DNA from: an uncultured Mycoplasmatota bacterium
GTDB taxonomy: Bacteria > Bacillota_I > Bacilli_A > RF39 > UBA660
NCBI GenBank assembly: GCA_937944975.1
Contig: CALEBF010000012.1
Coordinates: 1-64,000, forward strand
Length of the DNA: 64,000 nt
Direction: 5' to 3'
Within the stretch, counting starts at the first letter, position 1; each line of letters begins with the position of its first letter. Of the stretch, positions 26,104-33,780 are shown in pieces. The notes under the pieces are model-generated. The model made no database searches. It had not been told where the DNA came from and was given only the letters and a program-made list of their open reading frames with translations. A program made the position numbers and the translations under genes.

Positions 26104-26880
26104 ATGGCACGTCACAAAGTAGAAATATGTGGCGTGAATACTGCGAATATTAAAGTATTAAGTAGTGAAGAGCAAATGGAATTATTTCGAAAGATGCAAG
26201 CTGGGGATCCATTTGCGAAAGATGAATTGATCAAGGGAAATTTAAAACTCGTGTTATCCGTCTTACGTAAGTTTAACAATCGTGTCGATAATATGGATGA
26301 TTTATTTCAGGTAGGATGTATCGGACTGATTAAAGCGATCGATCATTTTGATCTTTCCTTTGAAGTCAAGTTTTCAACCTATAGTGTTCCGATGATTCTA
26401 GGAGAAATCAAGCGTTATTTACGAGATAACAATAGTGTTAGAATTGCAAGAAGCATCAAAGATACCGCATATAAAGCATTGAAGATCAAGGAAGAGATGA
26501 CGAATCAAAATGGAAGAGAACCCAGTGTATTAGAAATTAGCAAAGCGATGGGACTAACAGAGTATGAAGTGAGCCATGCATTAGATGCTTTAAAAGAAAC
26601 AGTAAGTATGTTTGAACCAATTTATAATGATGGGGGAGATACGATCTATTTGGAAGATCAATTAGAAGACAAAAAATTAGAACGATACCCAATCGAGACG
26701 AGGATCGCATTAACAGATGCTTTAGATAGGTTGAAAGGAAAGGAAAAGTACGTTTTAGAACAACGCTATTTGGTTGGAAAAACACAAATGGAACTAGCAA
26801 GTGAGATCGGAATCAGCCAAGCACAGATTTCTCGTTTAGAAAAAAGCGGAATCGACCATATTAAGAAGATGATATTATAA
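26104..26880 (+). CDS. sigG: Sporulation sigma factor sigma-G
   Basis: A 258-aa late forespore sigma factor. The N-terminus MARHKVEICGVNT matches the sigma-G hallmark. Region 2 has NLKLVLSVLRKFNNR and DDLFQVGCIGLIKAIDHFD, with the core-binding and -10 elements; SLFEP-like MFEPIYNDGGD and SQAQISRLEK follow. A 21-base in-frame upstream extension is rejected because AAGGAGG lies just before ATG 26104. It is closely followed by a terminator. I do not see a clear sigma-F/sigma-G type promoter upstream. Confidence 0.96.
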   Translation: MARHKVEICGVNTANIKVLSSEEQMELFRKMQAGDPFAKDELIKGNLKLVLSVLRKFNNRVDNMDDLFQVGCIGLIKAIDHFDLSFEVKFSTYSVPMILGEIKRYLRDNNSVRIARSIKDTAYKALKIKEEMTNQNGREPSVLEISKAMGLTEYEVSHALDALKETVSMFEPIYNDGGDTIYLEDQLEDKKLERYPIETRIALTDALDRLKGKEKYVLEQRYLVGKTQMELASEIGISQAQISRLEKSGIDHIKKMIL

Positions 26881-26904
26881 GCAATGATAACATTGCTTTT
26901 TTTG
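26879..26904 (+). terminator. Terminator after sigG
   Basis: AAGCAATG and CATTGCTT pair around ATAA, followed by T residues. Confidence 0.9.
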
Positions 26905-26920
26905 TTCAACTGCTAATGGC

Positions 26921-26949
26921 TGGTGATTATGAATTATTTTTGATATAAT
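26921..26949 (+). promoter_or_regulatory. Promoter of the ABC-2 transporter operon
   Basis: TATAAT at 26944-26949 has a weak TGGTGA at 17-base spacing. It would give a 5' leader of about 170 bases. Confidence 0.5.
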
Positions 26950-26956
26950 GAAGTTA

Positions 26957-27127
26957 GGATTTGCTAAATGATACATGATATTGATTGTTTATAGTTCGAA
27001 CAAGAAAATGCATATTTGGTGCAATCATGAACCATGTTGAATTTTGTAGTTTTAAAATAGAGAAATAATAGAGTTCGTTGCTGATAAGAAAGCAGCGTAC
27101 TCTCATTGCACGTATGGGAGAAATAGT
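26957..27127 (+). ncRNA. Structured 5' leader upstream of the ABC-2 transporter
   Basis: The stretch between the -10 box and the first ABC gene has strong potential structure. GAGTTCGTTGCT (27071-27082) pairs with AGCAGCGTACTC (27091-27102) around an 8-base loop. An outer helix closes the domain: CATA (27011-27014) with TATG (27113-27116) and GTGCAAT (27019-27025) with ATTGCAC (27105-27111). The outer 3' strand abuts the GGGAG ribosome site of the first gene. No T-box or known riboswitch consensus is seen. A translational or ligand-sensing control element is inferred. Confidence 0.45.
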
Positions 27128-27919
27128 ATGAAAATATGGTTAAAGAGAAACAAAATAGTGATAGGATATTTTATGATATGGTGTATTTTGTGCTGGATAG
27201 AAATCAATCAATTTAAACAAATGTCACCTGTATATCAAAATGTCGATGTCTTTTCAGCATTTCAATATATTTATATGAATTCTAATTTATCCATGATGGT
27301 ATTGTTTGGACCTCTCATCGTGATTACTCCAACATTATATCGACTTTATTGTGATATGTCTGGAGGAATGTTACGTACTTATTTGACAAGGCAGAGTTAT
27401 TTTGATTTCCTTAAAAAGAAGATAGTTGCAATGTTACCGTATACTTTGATGATTTCAATGAGTTATTTACTTTTATTTTTATTTTGCTCTTTTGCATTTC
27501 AATTCAATTTTGATGTAGCTTCAACTGCACTGATTGATTCTGCATTTGAAGCAGTTATGTATACAGAAAATTTACCTATCTTTATGTTTTTAGTATTTTT
27601 TATACCAATTTTATGTAGTGCTTTTTGGATTTTAATCGGGTTTATGTGTATTCGTTTTTCTAAGAATTATTTTGTATCGTTAGCACTTTCTTATATTGTC
27701 GTATATATTTATAACTTTTGTGAAAATATGCTAGTCACTTTATTTTCCATTCCCAACTTTCATTATTCATTTGATGTATTAGTTAGTATCCAAGAGTCTA
27801 ATATAGAAGATTCTGTTGTTATGATTTTGTATTATTTTGTTGTCATCATGGGGGCTATATTTATTACGTGGATATTTTATAGAGATAAAGAAAGATTGGT
27901 GATTGATAGTGAGGCATAA
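27128..27919 (+). CDS. ABC-2 type membrane subunit (permease A)
   Basis: A 263-aa very hydrophobic protein with about six predicted TM segments (around residues 12-30, 50-75, 100-125, 155-180, 185-205, 230-250). It has no known catalytic motif. It is followed by another membrane protein and an ABC ATPase in the same direction, so it should be one half of an ABC-2 exporter. The ATG follows GGGAG at good distance. The substrate is unknown. Confidence 0.75.
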   Translation: MKIWLKRNKIVIGYFMIWCILCWIEINQFKQMSPVYQNVDVFSAFQYIYMNSNLSMMVLFGPLIVITPTLYRLYCDMSGGMLRTYLTRQSYFDFLKKKIVAMLPYTLMISMSYLLLFLFCSFAFQFNFDVASTALIDSAFEAVMYTENLPIFMFLVFFIPILCSAFWILIGFMCIRFSKNYFVSLALSYIVVYIYNFCENMLVTLFSIPNFHYSFDVLVSIQESNIEDSVVMILYYFVVIMGAIFITWIFYRDKERLVIDSEA

Positions 27920-28667
27920 ATTATATTTATGGAAAGAATTGTTGAAATATGAATTAGAAGGAAGCAATTTTAAAGCGGTCATTTTAATGTCCGTTTGTAT
28001 CAATTTGATTTTTGCAAATATCACGATGTTGCAGGATAACTTTTTTGCGCAAGTGATTGCTCCTTTTAGGGATTACACTTATGTAATTGCTATCTTGTTG
28101 TTACTATGCTTTAATACATTTTATACAGATCGAGCATTTGAGCAAAACACAAGTATGATGATAAGATTAAAAAATAAAAAAGAAATGCTTCGAAAATTAG
28201 TGTTTCAAATAATTCTTTCTAATACTTTGGTTCTTTTGATCAATCAAGTAATTTCGGTTACTATTTTAAATTTCACATGCCATTTGCCATTAGATTTTGG
28301 ATTCTATCATCATTATAATATAACAAATTTACAGTATGTCTTTTTCTATTTATTACGTAGCTATATTTTGATAGAACTAATGTTATTATTCGTTTTTTTC
28401 ATTTGGAAATTGTCTGGACATGTCGGCGCTATAAGTACCTTGATCATTTATATTTTTTCAATTGCATTTTCACCTGTGATTGAAGGTGAACGCCTTGGAA
28501 ATTTTTACAATATGAAATTTCACCCGACGCAGTATTTTTATCAAAACTACTATCCTAATTTTTCTTCGGAATTGGTTTTTTCATTTATTTATATTGCAGG
28601 GATTGTCATGATTGTAATTGCCCTATACGAGATTACAAGTGTATATATGAAAAAGATAGGAGAATAG
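27909..28667 (+). CDS. ABC-2 type membrane subunit (permease B)
   Basis: A 252-aa hydrophobic protein with five or six TM helices, overlapping the end of the first permease. The start is uncertain: GTG 27909 with GGTGAT in front is preferred, and TTG 27903 is possible. A membrane-facing helix pattern similar to the first permease suggests a heterodimer with it. It is followed two bases later by the ATPase gene. Confidence 0.7.
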   Translation: MRHKLYLWKELLKYELEGSNFKAVILMSVCINLIFANITMLQDNFFAQVIAPFRDYTYVIAILLLLCFNTFYTDRAFEQNTSMMIRLKNKKEMLRKLVFQIILSNTLVLLINQVISVTILNFTCHLPLDFGFYHHYNITNLQYVFFYLLRSYILIELMLLFVFFIWKLSGHVGAISTLIIYIFSIAFSPVIEGERLGNFYNMKFHPTQYFYQNYYPNFSSELVFSFIYIAGIVMIVIALYEITSVYMKKIGE

Positions 28668-28669
28668 AT

Positions 28670-29314
28670 ATGAAAATAGAAGTAAAACAAGTATCAAAAG
28701 AATTTAAAAAGCAAATGGTTTTAAAAGATATCAATGTAACGTTTGAATCCGGGAACATCTACGGACTCATCGGAAGAAACGGTTCCGGGAAAAGTGTTTT
28801 TTTAAAATTATTATGCGCTTTATACCGCCCAACGAGTGGAGAGATTTTGTTCGATGGAGAAAATGTGATCAAGGAGAAAAAATTTCCACCTTCTACTGGT
28901 GCTCTGATCGAAAAGCCAAGTTTTATAGGAGATTTGACTGGGTTTGAAAATTTAAAATTGCTTGCATCGATTCAAAAGAAAATCGGGGAAGATGAGATCA
29001 ATGCGATTTTAAAGAAAGTCGAGCTTTATGAAGAGAAAGATAAAAAGTATTCCAAGTATTCTCTAGGTATGAAACAAAAATTAGGAATTGCACAGACTTT
29101 GATGGAGGACCCAGAGATTATTATATTAGATGAACCTTTTAGCGGAGTAGAGGATGATACGGCAAGCTCGTTAAGAAATTTGTTGTTAGAAGAAAAAGAA
29201 AAAGGAAAATTGATTATTGTTGCAACCCATATGAAAGAAGATTTAGAAAAGTTAGCTACTGTAACGTATCGCTTTCAAAATGGACAGATGGTAAAACAAG
29301 AAAATCAATCGTAA
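28670..29314 (+). CDS. ABC transporter ATP-binding protein
   Basis: A 214-aa ATPase of the ABC-2 (drug or lantibiotic immunity) class. Walker A is GRNGSGKS at about residues 37-44, the signature YSLGMKQKLG at about 127-136, and Walker B IIILDEPFSG at about 150-159. It energises the two preceding membrane subunits. The signature has LGMKQ instead of LSGGQ, a known variation in this subgroup. A terminator follows, so the three genes form an operon with the structured leader. Confidence 0.92.
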   Translation: MKIEVKQVSKEFKKQMVLKDINVTFESGNIYGLIGRNGSGKSVFLKLLCALYRPTSGEILFDGENVIKEKKFPPSTGALIEKPSFIGDLTGFENLKLLASIQKKIGEDEINAILKKVELYEEKDKKYSKYSLGMKQKLGIAQTLMEDPEIIILDEPFSGVEDDTASSLRNLLLEEKEKGKLIIVATHMKEDLEKLATVTYRFQNGQMVKQENQS

Positions 29315-29330
29315 GATGGTTTTCTTTTTC
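29300..29330 (+). terminator. Terminator of the ABC-2 operon
   Basis: GAAAATCA and TGGTTTTC pair and are followed by TTTTT; the stop codon is in the loop region. Confidence 0.75.
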
Positions 29331-29352
29331 ATATATTGAAATAGGTGAGAAT

Positions 29353-29586
29353 ATGCGTTTATCTGATTTACAAAACAAAGATGTAATTAATGTGAACGAT
29401 GGAAAGAAAATTGGAAATATTATCGATGTGATGATCGAAAATAGTACAGGTCGTTTGGAAAGTTTGATCGTCGAAAAATCTAAGTTTTTAATTTCCATGT
29501 TTTCAAACAAGGATGAGATAGAAATTCATTGGGAACAAATAGAAAAAATAGGAGAAGATGTAATTTTGGTAAAAATGATTTTTTAA
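29353..29586 (+). CDS. ylmC: YlmC/YmxH-family PRC-barrel protein
   Basis: A 77-aa single-domain PRC-barrel protein. MRLSDLQNKDVINVNDGKKIG at the N-terminus and a DGKKIG-x-IxD turn are the family signature, and residues 60-77 form the closing strands. In many spore formers it lies near sigG and is expressed in sporulation. Its position after sigG, separated here by an ABC operon, agrees. The function is not known; a small RNA- or protein-binding role is assumed. Confidence 0.85.
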   Translation: MRLSDLQNKDVINVNDGKKIGNIIDVMIENSTGRLESLIVEKSKFLISMFSNKDEIEIHWEQIEKIGEDVILVKMIF

Positions 29587-29628
29587 TAGGTTAAAATATG
29601 ATATACTAAAAATAGGGGCGTGGTTGAT

Positions 29629-30264
29629 ATGAAACTTGCAATTGTAACAGTGATCATGGGAATGTTTTATCTACTTGTTTTAGGCCTTACAGGTCAGGAA
29701 GTATGGCTAAATACTTTAATTTCGACAGCACTTGACTTCATACAGACACCTATTTTAATAACTGTAATGAACGTAGTAAAATGGCTTGCGTCTTTTGAGT
29801 GTTTATTAATTGTCATGTTGCTTGCTACATTCTATCTGTATCGTAAAAAGAAAGAACAATCTCTAACTTATTTTCTATGCTTTGTCATCGCAGGGGGACT
29901 TGCTATGATTTTCTTGAAAGAATACTATGTTGTCGGGCATCCAGAATTAAGTAAATTTTTACCCATTGCAGGACTTGGATACTTGAACATCGACGTGTTG
30001 TTTGGAACGTTCCTCTATGGAATGATATATGTATTGATGGATCAGGAAAATTCACTCGAACGGATGATAAAAAAAGTTTGTCTTGCTCTTATCATCGTCG
30101 TAGGAATTGCAAACTTCTATTTAAAAGTGAGCTACTTTAGCGATATTCTGCTCGGATATTTATTTGGCTTATTCTTGTGTTGGATCTTTGCGAAGGTGAT
30201 CAAAAGGAACGTGACGAAATTGTCACTTGAAAACGATAGTACAAAAGATAAAACTATGATATAA
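29629..30264 (+). CDS. PAP2-like membrane protein with degenerate active site
   Basis: A 211-aa protein with six TM helices in the PAP2/phosphatidic-acid phosphatase arrangement. The three catalytic motifs are altered: KxxxxxxRP becomes KEYYVVGHP, the PSGH segment is absent (LNIDVLFG), and SRxxxxxHxxxD becomes LKVSYFSDILLG, keeping only the Asp. It therefore probably lacks phosphatase activity. A GTG nine bases earlier is in frame, but ATG 29629 fits the GGGGCG-type site better. Its 3' end contains the dyad operator that precedes the GT4 gene. Confidence 0.65.
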   Translation: MKLAIVTVIMGMFYLLVLGLTGQEVWLNTLISTALDFIQTPILITVMNVVKWLASFECLLIVMLLATFYLYRKKKEQSLTYFLCFVIAGGLAMIFLKEYYVVGHPELSKFLPIAGLGYLNIDVLFGTFLYGMIYVLMDQENSLERMIKKVCLALIIVVGIANFYLKVSYFSDILLGYLFGLFLCWIFAKVIKRNVTKLSLENDSTKDKTMI

Positions 30265-30265
30265 T
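30211..30265 (+). promoter_or_regulatory. Dyad operator plus -10 box of the GT4 gene
   Basis: GTGACGAAATTGTCAC (30211-30226) is followed exactly 33 bases later by TATAAT (30260-30265). The dyad is inside the end of the PAP2-like gene. The same dyad and spacing are found at 6994, and the dyad again at 4972. It is the best of the three dyads, with complete GTGAC and GTCAC arms. Confidence 0.65.
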
Positions 30266-30282
30266 AAATTCTAGGTGATAAA

Positions 30283-31317
30283 ATGAAAGTGTTATTACAT
30301 TCTGATAAACAAGAGCAAATAGCGAAAAGCGGTGTAGGGCGTGCGATCGTTCACCAGCAGGAAGCATTGCGATTAAATGGTGTTGAGTATACATTAGATC
30401 CAAAAGATACAGATTATGATATCATTCATATCAATACGATTTTTCCGGAGTCTTATTTCATGGGGAAAAAGGCGAAAAAGATGGGAAAGAAGGTTATTTT
30501 TCATGCCCATTCGACAGAGGAAGACTTCCGTAATTCATATTTACTTACGAATCAAGTTGCACCATTATTTAAAAAATGGTTGTGTAAACTCTATTCTTCA
30601 GCGGATCTTATCATTACGCCAACTCCTTATTCAAAGAGGCTTTTAGATAATTATGGATTAGGAAAACCTATCATTGCGATTTCAAATGGGATCGATTTAG
30701 ATTTTTATAAGCAAGATAAAAAGAAAGCGGAAAACTTTCGAAAGAAATATGGTTTTTCCGATACGGATAAAATTATTATCTCTGTAGGTCTCTATATCGA
30801 ACGAAAAGGTATTTTAGAGTTTGTCGAACTTGCAAAAAAAATGCCAGAGTACCAATTTATTTGGTTTGGTTATAGCAACTTGAATACAGTACCTTCTAAA
30901 ATTAAAGAAGCAGTACAAACGAAATTAGATAATTTACATTTTCCCGGTTACGTTTCTAGGGAAGAATTGCGTGATGCTTATTTGGGATCAGATTTGTTTT
31001 TGTTTATGACACATGAAGAGACAGAGGGAATTGTCTTGTTGGAGGCTCTTGCTAGTAAGATTCCAACGTTGGTGCGAGACATTCCAATTTACGAAGGTTG
31101 GTTCGAAGATGGTAAGAACATCTATAAAGCATCTACACTTCCAGAATTTGAAGAAAAGATTCATGGCATTTTGAACCATACATTAAAAGATGTTACGGAA
31201 GAGGGCTATAAAGTTGCCGAGGAAAGAGATATCAAATCGATTGGCGCTGAACTTAAAAAGGCGTACGAACGTGTATTAAATGAGCCGGAAAAAACAGAGT
31301 TAGAGGAGACAAAGTAG
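30283..31317 (+). CDS. GT4-family glycosyltransferase (glycolipid type)
   Basis: A 344-aa GT-B enzyme related to diacylglycerol glucosyltransferases. The N-terminal half has IIHINT and HAHSTEEDFR, resembling the lipid-facing acceptor region. The C-terminal half has SNGIDLDFY and the EX7E nucleotide-sugar element HEETEGIVLLEAL. It probably glucosylates a membrane lipid. The predicted dyad operator in front suggests control by the two-component system at 5.0 kb. A terminator follows. Confidence 0.8.
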   Translation: MKVLLHSDKQEQIAKSGVGRAIVHQQEALRLNGVEYTLDPKDTDYDIIHINTIFPESYFMGKKAKKMGKKVIFHAHSTEEDFRNSYLLTNQVAPLFKKWLCKLYSSADLIITPTPYSKRLLDNYGLGKPIIAISNGIDLDFYKQDKKKAENFRKKYGFSDTDKIIISVGLYIERKGILEFVELAKKMPEYQFIWFGYSNLNTVPSKIKEAVQTKLDNLHFPGYVSREELRDAYLGSDLFLFMTHEETEGIVLLEALASKIPTLVRDIPIYEGWFEDGKNIYKASTLPEFEEKIHGILNHTLKDVTEEGYKVAEERDIKSIGAELKKAYERVLNEPEKTELEETK

Positions 31318-31333
31318 AGTGATCTACTTTTTC
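31311..31333 (+). terminator. Terminator after GT4
   Basis: AAAGTAGA and TCTACTTT pair around GTGA and are followed by T residues; the stop codon lies in the left arm. Confidence 0.85.
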
Positions 31334-31348
31334 TATATAGGGTGAGTT

Positions 31349-32362
31349 ATGCAGGAAAAAATAAATCGAGTATTATGGGTATTTATTCCTATCTTGCTTT
31401 TGGGAGTGATTGCTTTCGGGATGATACAAAGTGCTAAGATACGGTCATATGGAATGTCTGGACATTATTTTGGACAAGATGTGAAAGTGACTTTGTATGA
31501 AAATGACGAAAAGAAAGCGAATCGTGCTTTAACGCAGATAGAAAAAATTTTTGAAACTTATCAGAATCTTGCTCGTACCGATCGAAATGATCTTGATAGT
31601 TTATACAAAATCAATACGAATACTGAATCCGATGTGAAATTATCGAAAGAAATGAGTGAATTTTTAAGCTATGGAAAGCAGTGGGAAAAAAATTCCGGAG
31701 GGAGAATTCATCTTCAATTAAATGATTTGATAGAAACTTGGAAAACGCATTTTCAGGATGGAAGCTTGCCAGAAAAAGGAGAATTGGATACAGTTCAAAT
31801 TCCAAGTGTAGATAGCATGACTGTAGATGACCAAACGCTCCATAAGTCAGAGAACCTGTTTTTAAATACTTTTCAATATGAAGTTGGGTACACATTAAAA
31901 CAGGTGGATGCTTACTTGAAAGATCAGGGTATGACGAGATATATTATACAAGTAGGCAGTGATACTATGGTAGGAGATCACTACGGAGAAGATGGCTACA
32001 AAGTAGCGCTTGCTTCATCGAAAAACGGGAAGATCGAACGAATTTTATCACTTACGAATCAAACGATGGTCACGAAAGGGGCTTATCATGAACAGGTGTT
32101 GTTGGAAGATGGTAAGACCTATGGTACGATTCTCGACCCCATAACGAAATACCCATTTGAAAAAATTAGAAGTGTTACGGTGTTTTCGAAAGATCCATTG
32201 CTTGCGGATACGCTTGCATCTATTTTATATCAAATGGATGTAGAAGAAGGGCGTGCATACATCAAAGATTATGATGATGTAGAAGCCATTTGGACGACTT
32301 TAGACGGAAAGGTAGAGACCACTTCTAAAATTGACGATTGGACAAAGGAGGAGAATGGATAA
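31349..32362 (+). CDS. ApbE-family (FAD:protein FMN transferase-like) protein, divergent
   Basis: A 337-aa membrane-anchored protein: one N-terminal helix (residues 9-27) then an extracytoplasmic ApbE fold. TILDPITKYPFEKIRSVTVF corresponds to the conserved HIIDPxTG-xP segment, with His replaced by Thr, and VGSD stands for the GGD turn; ADTLASILY matches the AD-A/S-TAL metal-site helix. True ApbE proteins transfer FMN to flavoproteins outside the membrane; here several residues are changed, so activity is uncertain. The gene lies between GT4 and lspA. Confidence 0.7.
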   Translation: MQEKINRVLWVFIPILLLGVIAFGMIQSAKIRSYGMSGHYFGQDVKVTLYENDEKKANRALTQIEKIFETYQNLARTDRNDLDSLYKINTNTESDVKLSKEMSEFLSYGKQWEKNSGGRIHLQLNDLIETWKTHFQDGSLPEKGELDTVQIPSVDSMTVDDQTLHKSENLFLNTFQYEVGYTLKQVDAYLKDQGMTRYIIQVGSDTMVGDHYGEDGYKVALASSKNGKIERILSLTNQTMVTKGAYHEQVLLEDGKTYGTILDPITKYPFEKIRSVTVFSKDPLLADTLASILYQMDVEEGRAYIKDYDDVEAIWTTLDGKVETTSKIDDWTKEENG

Positions 32363-32380
32363 TTCCTCTTTTGTTTTTTT
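32346..32380 (+). terminator. Terminator after the ApbE-like gene
   Basis: GAGGA and TCCTC pair around the stop codon region and are followed by TTTTGTTTTTT. Confidence 0.6.
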
Positions 32381-32413
32381 AGAAAGAATGTTATAATATT
32401 ACATGGTGAGGAA

Positions 32414-32935
32414 ATGAAAAAAATTACAATTCTAGCGTTTTGTTGTATTGTATTAGATCAATTTGTAAAATGGATCGTTACTCATATGATAGAATTTATG
32501 GAACAAATATTTGTGATACCCAATTTCTTTTATCTTACGAACGTTCGAAACTATGGCGCTGCTTGGAGTATATTAGATGGGAATCGTGTGTTTTTTATTT
32601 TTATGGCGTTTTTCTGTCTTGCATTGATTTATTATTTCTTTATTTATCAGCAAAAGCTAGCGAAAAGAGAAATTTTGGGCTATGGATTACTGATCGGTGG
32701 AATTATAGGAAATTTAATCGATCGCATGATACTAGGATATGTTGTAGATTATATAGGATTGATTTTCTTTGGATATCACTATCCTGTATTCAATATCGCC
32801 GATGTGTGTATTGTCGGTTCAGTGATCATTATTTTTTATCATTTTTGGAAGGAGCGAAATTCAGATGGAACAGACAATTATCGTCAAAGAAGATCATCCG
32901 GAAAGAATCGATCACGACATGATGAGAGAGCTTAA
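32414..32935 (+). CDS. lspA: Lipoprotein signal peptidase II
   Basis: A 173-aa four-TM aspartic protease that removes lipoprotein signal peptides; the window encodes several lipoproteins it could process. The conserved blocks are NVRNYGAAWSILDG, GNLIDR with VVDYI (first catalytic Asp), and FNIADVCIVGS (second catalytic Asp). The C-terminal 20 or so residues are basic and overlap the start of the rluD gene by 71 bases, an unusually long overlap in this window. A short GGTGAGG site precedes the ATG. Confidence 0.95.
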   Translation: MKKITILAFCCIVLDQFVKWIVTHMIEFMEQIFVIPNFFYLTNVRNYGAAWSILDGNRVFFIFMAFFCLALIYYFFIYQQKLAKREILGYGLLIGGIIGNLIDRMILGYVVDYIGLIFFGYHYPVFNIADVCIVGSVIIIFYHFWKERNSDGTDNYRQRRSSGKNRSRHDERA

Positions 32936-33767
32936 TCTTTCTCGTAGTGTCGTTCAAAAGATGATTCAAACGAATAAAATTTTAGTGAATCAAAAACCTA
33001 TTAAAAATAGTTATCGTCTCAAAAAAGGAGACGTTGTCACCGTAGAGGAATACGTTCCTGAAGAAATGAAGGCGGAACCTGAAAAGATGGATTTAGATAT
33101 CGTATATGAAGATGACGATGTTATCGTCGTTAATAAACCGAATGGTATGGTTGTGCATCCTGCAGTTGGAAATTCACATGGAACGCTCGTAAATGGACTT
33201 TTATATCATTCGAAGGAATTGAGTGATGTCAATGGAGAATTTCGTCCAGGAATCGTCCATCGAATCGATGCAGATACGACAGGGCTATTAATGGTGGCAA
33301 AAAACAATCGTGCGCACGAAGCACTTGCACGTCAACTAGAAGAGAAAACGACATATCGAAAATACATTGCTCTTGTGTGGGGAGTGATTCCTCACGATAC
33401 GGGAGAAATCGATGCACCAATTGGACGCGACATAAAGGATCGGAAGAAAATGGCAGTGACCGCTACAAATAGTAAAGATGCAGTTACGCATTTTAAAGTG
33501 TTAAAGCGATATCAAGATGCGACTCTCGTCGAATTACAATTAGAGACAGGAAGAACACATCAAATTCGTGTGCATATGAATTATATAGGTCATCCTGTTG
33601 TCAACGATCCAGTGTATGGCAAAAGAAAGAAATTTGATGATAGCGGGCAATGTTTACATGCGGCAGCGCTTGGGTTTCGACATCCGAAAACAGGAGAATA
33701 TATGGAATTCGAATCAGAACTTCCAGAGTGTTTTACAAATATTTTGAAGCATTTTGAAGAAAGTTAA
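32865..33767 (+). CDS. rluD: RluD-family 23S rRNA pseudouridine synthase
   Basis: A 300-aa pseudouridine synthase. The N-terminal S4 RNA-binding domain (residues 1-70; LNLSRSVVQKMI) is followed by the RluA/D catalytic domain. The catalytic Asp is in HRIDADTTGLLMVAKN at about 134. GRTHQIRVH near 225 is the family hallmark. In Bacillus the ylyB/lspA order is the same (lspA then rluD). The start lies inside lspA, with GGAAGGAG before it. Confidence 0.93.
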   Translation: MEQTIIVKEDHPERIDHDMMRELNLSRSVVQKMIQTNKILVNQKPIKNSYRLKKGDVVTVEEYVPEEMKAEPEKMDLDIVYEDDDVIVVNKPNGMVVHPAVGNSHGTLVNGLLYHSKELSDVNGEFRPGIVHRIDADTTGLLMVAKNNRAHEALARQLEEKTTYRKYIALVWGVIPHDTGEIDAPIGRDIKDRKKMAVTATNSKDAVTHFKVLKRYQDATLVELQLETGRTHQIRVHMNYIGHPVVNDPVYGKRKKFDDSGQCLHAAALGFRHPKTGEYMEFESELPECFTNILKHFEES

Positions 33768-33780
33768 AGGAGGTGCTTTC

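Noticed and set aside
26957..27127. T-box for the ABC-2 operon
   Set aside because: No TGGNACCGCG element or stem I loop is present; only the leader at 60.7 kb has these.
32440..32922. Long shifted frame inside lspA as a second protein
   Set aside because: It has no ribosome site and lacks family features, whereas the lspA frame keeps all catalytic motifs.
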